This document shows, in pieces, positions 56,810 to 64,000 of a DNA stretch of 64,000 nucleotides (its first letter is position 1; the number at the start of each line of letters is the position of its first letter). The translations under genes and the position numbers were made by a program. The notes beneath the pieces were generated by a model. The model was given only the letters and a program-made list of their open reading frames with translations. It ran no database searches and was not told the DNA's origin. Source of the DNA: Cucumis sativus (Eukaryota > Streptophyta > Magnoliopsida > Cucurbitales > Cucurbitaceae); contig NC_026657.2 of the NCBI RefSeq assembly GCF_000004075.3, positions 38,364,732-38,428,731 of the forward strand, in the 5' to 3' direction.

Positions 56810-57485
56810 TACATAAGTCGAGTTGGGCCAGGTTCAAGGAAAAATATTAACCAACCCAAAATAAATGGGATGGCAAAAATTGAAGTAATATGCAAGAATC
56901 AACCCAACCCAACTCAACTTAAGAATTTCGAGTTGGGCCAAGTGACGTTGGGTTCGCGGGTTGGCCTTTGCACGTGTAATTCTTATTTTAAACAATCATG
57001 ATATGTGTCCATGTAGAAAATGATACACGATCGTGCAAGTAGTATCAGCACAATCGTGTAGTTTTTTTTCACGATAAGAAATATGTTACAAATATAAACG
57101 ATTGTGTTGATCATGGTAAACGATCGTTTACATCATATCTATACGATCATGTAGTTCTTTTTAAACTATAGAAAAAGAGCTTCAAATATAAGCAGTCGTC
57201 TCGACAATGCTAGACGATCGTGTTGACTAGGTAAGTGATCATTTAAATCATATCAAAGTGATATTTAAACGGTATTGATATTCTCTTGAAGAGGAGTTGG
57301 AAGAAAAAAAAGAGAACATCAGATAACCGGGTTGGGTTTGATCAACCCGTCCATTATTTGCACAATCGGGGACTCGACTAAAGTATTTTTTTCTCCAATT
57401 TTCTAATCCATTAAACCAAACACGAAATTTAACCCAACTGGTTAATTAGGGTTGGTCGAGTTACCGGTTCTTTGAACACCCCTAG
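56810..57485. repeat. Composite dispersed repeat: GGGTTGG-rich flanks around an ATCG-motif core
   Basis: The left part has CGAGTTGGGCC twice and CAACCCAACCCAACTCAAC. The core (57010-57260) repeats ACGATCGTGT/CGATCATGTAG/AAACGATCGTTTA-like words. The right part has CCGGGTTGGGTTTGATC, GGGTTGGTCGAGTTACCGG and ends GAACACCCCTAG. This pattern suggests a dispersed non-coding element. The ends and any target duplication are not resolved. Confidence 0.5.
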
Positions 57486-58944
57486 TTTGCTTCCTTTATG
57501 TGTCTACTTTATGGTGAAGAACGTTCATCTCTACAAACCAAAGCTAGAAGTTTGCTTTCACCGGTTCCTCAAACAATTCTTTTATCTTCCCTAAATTCTC
57601 GTAAACTTCTTTTGTACAACAAGTGAGGCTTGGGCACATTATAGGTATAATTTAAAGTTTTTATTTTAATTTATTTTTCAACTAATCCAATATAATCTAC
57701 GCATATAACTAATGTTCATGTCAACACATAACAGTTTAGTAAGTATTCGGCTAAGTTAAAGTTAATTTAGACACCATTTAGAAGTATTTAGCAAACATGA
57801 GATACCAAAGTTGAATATTTAAACTTAAATTATATACTTAAAAAATTGATTACTTTTTTAGGCCAAAATTTGGTAATTGATTTCTTATATCCATAATAAA
57901 CAATATAAGGATATAGAGTTAATTATTTGATTAAAAAATGCCCACATTAGTGATTTAAATTCATTGGTCTTTTTTCAATAAAGAAAAAAAGACCTAAGAA
58001 GTGAAAATTTCCCGCGAGGAACTCAATCTCCGTAAATTCTTAGGATGGAGAATGAAATGAGAAGTGAGAACGAAAACGAGGAGTGACATCCCACACCTGT
58101 TCCACTCCATAAACATCTTTAACTCAAAGATCAAACACTTAATCTTGGTTAAGTGTTTTTATTTTTACAATACTTAAAAATGAGAATAAAATATCTAATT
58201 TTCAAGTCAATCATACAAACAAATGAACTAACATTCATACACATATATAATGTATAGAATAAAACAAATACGCATACTGTATACAATAAACTAAGGGAAG
58301 AAGATTATAGACTTTGTATTTGACCGTTTTCTAATGAGAGTCAATGGGGAATGGGGGACTTAATCTAATACAGGTTGTCCAAAAAATGAAATGAAACACA
58401 AAAGGAGCGTAGAATAGGCTATTATAGTTTGTGGGTTATAACAAATTTTGTTATTCTATAGTATGTCTCGAGAGTGTAGAGTAATTACAATATGAGTTAT
58501 TGTAGTGTTTGAGGTACAGATTATTATAGTCCAAATTACAGTTGTTTGTAAAATAAACATTGGTTTTTGATATGTTTAGGTACATGAAATAACATTTTTA
58601 AAAAATATAGTTTAAACTTTACCTTACACCAATTTACACTACACAAACTATTTTATTACTACGTGTAATGCACGTGTTATAAATTTTATAAGAATAACCT
58701 ATTTTATAGAAATTAACATGTGGTTTTATTAACAATGTTGTTTATTTAATAAATTTAATACTATCTATATGTATAGGATTTAGATTTTCCAAGGTTTTAT
58801 ATTTAAAATATAATATTCGGTGTTCGAGCTAGTTAAATTAACCAACAAAAAATTGAAAAATATCATTAAACCAAATTAGAGATTTTATATATATATATAT
58901 ATATAAAAGTAGAAAAAGATGCATGTATGTAAAGTTTATTTGAT

Positions 58945-58996
58945 ATATATACAACAACATCATCATGTATAATATATATACAACATCATCATGTAT
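58945..58996. repeat. Tandem duplication, about 25 bp x 2
   Basis: TATATACAACATCATCATGT occurs twice in succession, with small changes, next to a TA microsatellite. Confidence 0.7.
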
Positions 58997-59956
58997 ACTA
59001 GTAGTATTATTATTTTAAGAGATGGTTTTAAAAGGGAACCTAATAATAATAACAATTTAGAAAATGATTAAAAAGAAAAAAGGGAAAAAAATGATAACGT
59101 ATATTTTAATATATATTATATATATTATAATTAAAGTAGGCTTATTTGGAATAACTTATAAAATCTTTTTTCAAAAAATCACTTTCATGTATAAAAACAT
59201 TTTAAATAAAAACACAAATATGTTTTAAAACTTTTTTAAAAAAGCATTTATTAGTTTGTTATATATGCTAGAAACGTTTTTATTAAAAAAAAATCAAGGT
59301 TGATCGGTTTCAAGGAGGTAGGTTGTCAATAATCACTGAAGTTGGTTGTTGGACGACGTCGCCAAAGATGGTGATCAAAGGTTGGCCAACGACGATCTAT
59401 CAGTACATAAGTACCCTTGAAACAAATACCTTTTGGTAGAAGAATAGTAAGAGCGTGAATTATTTTAAAATATAATCTTAATCTTCAACTAAAACCAAAC
59501 AATAATATACTTGTGAGTGTTCTCATAGGACAACACGCCCTATCTTACAAAATTTGAACGATAGTAAACCCATAGAAAATTAATTTTAGATAGACGATCA
59601 TCTTAGATTGAATTTATGACCTGAAACTAAGAAGGATTATAACTCATCCTACTCTTAGCCCGAATCATGTCCGAGGAGATTTGCATAATTTCACCATCAC
59701 TTGCCATCTCCCTCAAACATTCATATCATAAATCATACACACATTGAGACACCAATATAATAGAATACATATACATATCTAAATAGATAATTATATAGAA
59801 CCTATATTATTAATTTATCTACATGGACACATTAAACATAAAAAAAGAAAATTAAAAAAAGAAAAAAAAATAAATATTTTTTGTTGCCTTCCTTTTTGTT
59901 CAGATAAATAAATCTTTAAAAAGTGAAGAACAAAGAGGCTTAAAGATTTTTCATTT

Positions 59957-60775
59957 TCATTGTTGTTGTTCATATTCTTGCAGATCAAAACAGCTTTTGA
60001 ATTTTAAGCCATTAACGAGCTTCCCATCATGGAATCTCTGCCCTAGGCTTCGTCTTCTTCCTCCTTTACCTTCATCGGATTCCTCGCCGGATTCTTTACC
60101 ATCTTCTTCTTCTTCTTCTTCTTCTTCATTGTTTTCGTTCAGAGCTAACAGAGGCATCGATTTAGGGTTTGGCCAGTTGTAGAACGAACCTTTCTTTCTT
60201 GACCATTTCGACGCCATTAAAATCCTTCTTCTCTTGTTGAAAGGATTCTCTGCCTTCTCTAAATCTTTCACTTGAATCACCTCTGATAGATTCGCAAACG
60301 ACTTCGATTTCCCTGAGAAATGGCTCGATAATCCCCTCCTGCAAGTTCATTACATTCAAGAGTTGGAAATCGCTAACTCGCGTCGAAATTAGATGGTTAA
60401 TAGAAAATTTTTCAAGTTCAATTTGCTAAATTCACCTTCGATTTTAAGAATCAAGGATAGAGAAACTCACTTAATCGGAAGAGCTTTTTCAAGAGACTCT
60501 AATCCGCACAATCCTCCTTCCTTTGGCTTGCTCTGCACCTCATCACCACCGCCTCCATCGTCATCGGAATCACCGTCAGGAACTCCAATCGACGACGAAC
60601 TCTCCGACGAATTTTCCCCAATCGAGCTACCAGATCCAGAGCGGAGAAAACCCGACCGAGCTAGGTTCTGAGTGTCGGCAGCGGATGGATTCTCCGACGG
60701 AAGAGAGACGGCGGAGAACGCCGAGGACGGCGGAACCTCGATGCTAAAGGTTGGAGGACCGAACAAAACTTCCAT
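59957..60775 (-). CDS. OXIDATIVE STRESS 3 (OXS3)-like protein
   Basis: Small nuclear protein of the OXS3 family, linked in Arabidopsis to tolerance of oxidative and heavy-metal stress. Two minus-strand exons, 60775-60471 and 60338-59957, joined in phase 2, give 228 aa. The N-terminal half has the family Ser/Asp-rich block (SGSGSSIGENSSESSSSIG, then DGDSDDDGG). The second block, RGLSSHFSGKSKSFANLSEV, spans the intron and is the most diagnostic OXS3 motif. A KRRRILMASKWSRKK basic patch is a likely nuclear localisation signal. An all-acidic Glu run (about eight residues) follows, encoded by a GAA/GAG microsatellite at about 60103-60127. The C-terminus is LQEYEQQQ. Start chosen as the first ATG; upstream 5'UTR is CT-rich. 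Most OXS3-like proteins are 180-250 aa, so the size fits. Confidence 0.88.
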
Positions 60776-63451
60776 GAGTTAGCGGTGGAGATGGATTCCG
60801 TCCCACTAGTGAGATGGGGCGGGCTTCCGAGCTTCCTCCGCTGTAGTTCAGCCCACCGGCGACGCCAAAGGATTAGGGTTCGTTGTCATAAACCGGCGGC
60901 GGTTTGGTGATTGGCACTGACTTTTCTGGTAGAGAGAAAGAGAAAGAGAGAGTAAAGGATAAGGGGGGTCTCGATGAACTTTACAGAGAAAGGGATATTT
61001 TAAGAGTTTTCAGGAAGAATTTAGTTTGGAATTTGTTTTTTGTTTTTCTTTTCTTTTTCTTTTTCCTTTAACTAAATTACAAATTAAACAAAATACAAAC
61101 AAAAAATAAAATAAAATAAATGGTTAAACTCATAAGTTTATTACTCACTATTTTATAGCAAAATTTCAATTTTTTTAATTTTTTTTAATTATGAATTGCA
61201 CATAATTTCTCATAATAATATAGTTTATAAACATTTAAACGAGTTAAAATGTAAATTAAACTTTAAAAATGATATAAAAAGAGAAAGCATTAATACATAT
61301 AAATGGATAGGAAGGAGCAGACATTTTGCACCCACAAACATAACAAATTAATGCAACCTTAAAAAAAGCAAAAGGAAAAGAAAAATAAAAGAAAACTGAA
61401 GGAGAGTGTTTGGGAGATGGGATAGTGGACTCCACTTGGGGTTTATTAGATATCCACGTTTTGCAATTTCAACTATTTTTTTTCTTTTTCTTTCTAAAAA
61501 GTAAAAACATTTTAAATAAATAAATTTTGGTATTCGTCTTATCCCATTTTTATCCCTTTGGGAAATTATGATATTTGTATGAAACTGTTTTTTGTTTATG
61601 ACTTTAATGGTGTCCTTTACACTATTTTAAATGATTTAAATGCATTTTTAAGACCCATTTTAATTTAAATTAGTTTTTTTGTTGACCATTTAATAAGTAT
61701 GACATGGCATATTAATTGGATAAATAAATTGGCATATTAATTTGATAAATAAATTATTATTTGGAATGCCCATGAAATTATAGTTGATGGTGTAGAAAGA
61801 AAAAAAACATAAATTAAAATTAGTACTTGGTTGAAGTAAAATATCGACACTTAGTAATTAATTTATTTAAAAAGAAAAATAACATGATCGGCAAAAGAGA
61901 AAACACATAGATGTTTGTTACATTTCTGACGCTTAAAGAAAAAAAATGAAAGACTACGGAAAAAATATGATGTATTTATATAGGTGTCCTAGATTGTTTT
62001 GTCAAACATCTATCACTTGATAATCATCTAACTTATTGGGTAAGTAACGTGTTCAGTTTCATGTTTGACCAAAGTCGCATTATCGACCTTAGTCAAACTT
62101 CTTCACCTCTACTGTTATTTTCTCACAAGTGTGACCCATGAATTTCGGCTTTGATAAAAAATAAACTCTTATTTTGTTACTTTTGTTATAGTTCTTCACT
62201 AATTTTAATCTTAGTTTAAAATATTACTTATTTTTTTGTGTCGTCCAACATTAAAATTCTATTTAATTCATGGTATTATCGACATAGTTTATCGACGGCA
62301 AAATTAAATATTTCTATTTAAGTTTTAAAAATTAATTTCATAGTTTCAAAACTTCGAATACATTGCTAGGAAAATACGAAGTAAATTTAAATGTGAAAAA
62401 CAATGAAAGAATACATAGAATTTAAGATAATTATTTGTAATTTAATACAAACCAGTTCTTCATTGACCATATGATATTATTTCCCTTCTCATTATATAAT
62501 AAAGATGGGATCAAGATATAATATCTTACATGAAAGTTGCATTTACAATAAAGTTAAAATAAGTTATGGTTTATTAACGATGGTCGATGTATTATATAAT
62601 AACATAATATTTTAATAATCAAGTGGTTTTTGTTTGTTTTTTTAAATAAAAAACAACTCCTTATTAAAAAAATACATATATCCTTTCAGAAGATGTAATC
62701 CCGTAATTGATCTTTAGTTATCTATCAGATTACAAATTTGATTAAAACATAGTTACATTTATTCTTATTCATAAGTGAAACGTGGAACGATCAGTAAAAT
62801 ATTAAAATGAAATATTTATGCATCACATCTATATTTAAAACAAAAGATAAATTGTAGATAAACCTATGGTTTACACTAATAGTAAGGTTTTAAAATGAAG
62901 TAATAATAGTACTTGGGAAGGGATAATAGACTAGGATAAGATTAGGTCAGGCATAGGCATATTTATTAATAACTTTAAAGAAAACCAAAGGCATATTTAT
63001 TGGTATATACTAACTAATGTGTTTTCATTTTATTTTAAAACTTTGCTATTGCATATACATTATATATATTTTATATCTAATAATTTGTTTGGGTTTTAAG
63101 GATCTTTTGAGAATATCTAAAGAATAATCTAAGTTTTATTTATTTTTTCCTTATTTGGAAAGTAAGATTGCAATGTGAATGAAAGAACTGTTATTGGGAG
63201 GCAGTTTGATTTTGGCTTATTTCTATGGCCCATGAAGGAATTAATTATTTAAATTTTCCAAAATTAAAGTAAATAAATTCATTTGATGAAAAAGTTTATG
63301 GGAGCAATGACAAATAGAGAAAATGAAAATTTTCATTACTTGACCTAAGTGATTAAACTATTACGTGTTTATAAACAAATGATTAGGTATTTATATGTGT
63401 TAGGAGAATCTCTTTTACGAGATATAGAAAAATCTAGCGTCCATTTAGGAT

Positions 63452-63483
<32 letters not shown>

Positions 63484-63489
63484 GAATAT
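60776..63489. other. Promoter of OXS3-like gene and AT-rich intergenic DNA
   Basis: 60776-61000 is the likely 5'UTR/promoter of the OXS3-like gene, with a GA-rich tract near 60938-60955. Beyond that the DNA is AT-rich, with a 25-bp perfect-type tandem duplication at 61706-61755 and no supportable gene. A TA microsatellite lies at about 63451-63477. Confidence 0.5.
61706..61755. repeat. Tandem duplication, 25 bp x 2
   Basis: GGCATATTAATTGGATAAAT and the following bases are repeated immediately, with one mismatch between the two 25-base units. Confidence 0.85.
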
Positions 63490-64000
63490 TTTAAAAATAT
63501 AACAATTCGACAAAATATTTACACCATATAGAACAATTTCGAAAATAAAAAAAAAAAGTTTACGGGCCCACCATATGAAATACCAAAAATATATCAGTCA
63601 ACAAGCGATTAATCGGCCACACACGTTCGCATAATTCTTTTTCTAAACGATCACGATACATGATCGTGTAGACAATAGTATATGATCACGTAGGTAATAT
63701 CAACACTGATCACACGAGCATGTGTTGTTCTTCTTCTATACGATCGTGAACCAAGATCTTTTATATTTGGTACAAGACATTGAACCAAAGATCATTTAGA
63801 TATCGGTACACGATCGCATATTAAGAGTTAAACGATCGTATATAAAATCTAAACGATCTTGGTTCATGATCGTGTACCAAGATCTTTTATATTTGGTACA
63901 AAATCTTGGATTAAGATCGTTTAGATTTGGTATACAATCGTGTACCAATAACTCAACGATTGTGTACCAAAAGGTAAATCAATGAACGATTTTTATTCAA
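63490..64000. repeat. Dispersed repeat copy, inverted relative to the 36-kb copy, cut by the window edge
   Basis: Read on the minus strand, the order of words follows the 36-kb copy. GTGTGGCCGATTAATCGCTT matches GTGTGGTCGATTAATCGCGT there, then come a TTTGGTATTTCAT-like segment, a GGGCCCGTAAAC segment and TGTTCTATATGGTGTAAATA. The 63640-64000 part is a dense array of ACGATCGTGTACCAAGATC, ATCTTTTATATTTGGTACA and TCGTTTAGATTTGG variants. The element continues beyond the right edge. Confidence 0.72.

Larger units (their letters stand above)
56058..59956. other. Intergenic region with composite repeat
   Basis: The first 100 bases are the PPR-CBS promoter/5'UTR. At 56810-57485 lies a composite repeat, described separately. 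Further right are AT-rich DNA, a TA microsatellite at about 58880-58906, a tandem duplication at 58945-58996, and the 3' flank of the OXS3-like gene. No gene was seen. Confidence 0.5.

Overview
The window is nuclear DNA from a flowering plant. Genes have GT-AG introns in AT-rich, microsatellite-rich surroundings, and the products are typical eudicot families. Dispersed AT-rich repeats with internal ATCGTTTAGAT/GATCGTGTACC-type motifs suggest a cucurbit (Cucumis or a relative), but that is inference. No bacterial, organellar or viral-genome content was seen apart from a short retroelement fossil at the left edge.

Layout, left to right: (1) 1-400, a Ty3/gypsy pol remnant. (2) 965-7305, two tandem plus-strand receptor-like kinase genes of the LRK10L/Lr10 type. 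They share a three-exon structure, identical intron phases, an almost absent ectodomain and a non-RD catalytic loop. (3) 9319-12090 (minus), an intronless receptor-like protein (Cf/RLP class), a cell-surface LRR receptor without kinase. (4) 14653-21000 (plus), an 11-exon KAKU4-like nuclear-lamina gene. (5) 22553-27757 (plus), a 16-exon plasma-membrane H+-ATPase with a TATA box and G-box upstream and a MITE-like palindrome in its penultimate-exon/preceding-exon intron. (6) 29312-30638 (minus), a four-exon class III peroxidase. (7) 30.7-38.4 kb, gene-poor AT-rich DNA with decayed repeats. (8) 38.4-40.56 kb (plus), an ADA1/Hfi1-like SAGA subunit gene with an intronless CDS, a 5'UTR intron and a TTC microsatellite. 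(9) 43508-45867 (minus), a MBR/RHG1A-like RING-H2 E3 ligase. (10) 49948-56057 (minus), an 11-exon gene fusing PPR repeats to a C-terminal pair of CBS domains. (11) 59957-60775 (minus), an OXIDATIVE STRESS 3-like gene. (12) 60.8-64 kb, repeats, including a copy of the ATCG-motif element that runs off the right edge.

The multi-exon models were built by hand by joining GT-AG exons and checking that the codon phase closes at every junction. All closed and gave family-typical protein lengths: 952 aa H+-ATPase, 323 aa peroxidase, 570 aa PPR-CBS, 566 aa KAKU4-like, 537 aa RING, 228 aa OXS3-like, 449 and 469 aa kinases.

The genes are not an operon-like unit; plant genes are transcribed singly. The loosely shared theme of the left 12 kb is cell-surface immunity, with two kinases beside one RLP. 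I found no clearly novel multi-gene system. The most unusual items are the ectodomain-less kinase pair, the PPR-CBS fusion, and the dispersed repeat present as inverted copies near 36 kb and 63.5-64 kb, with a related tract near 57 kb.
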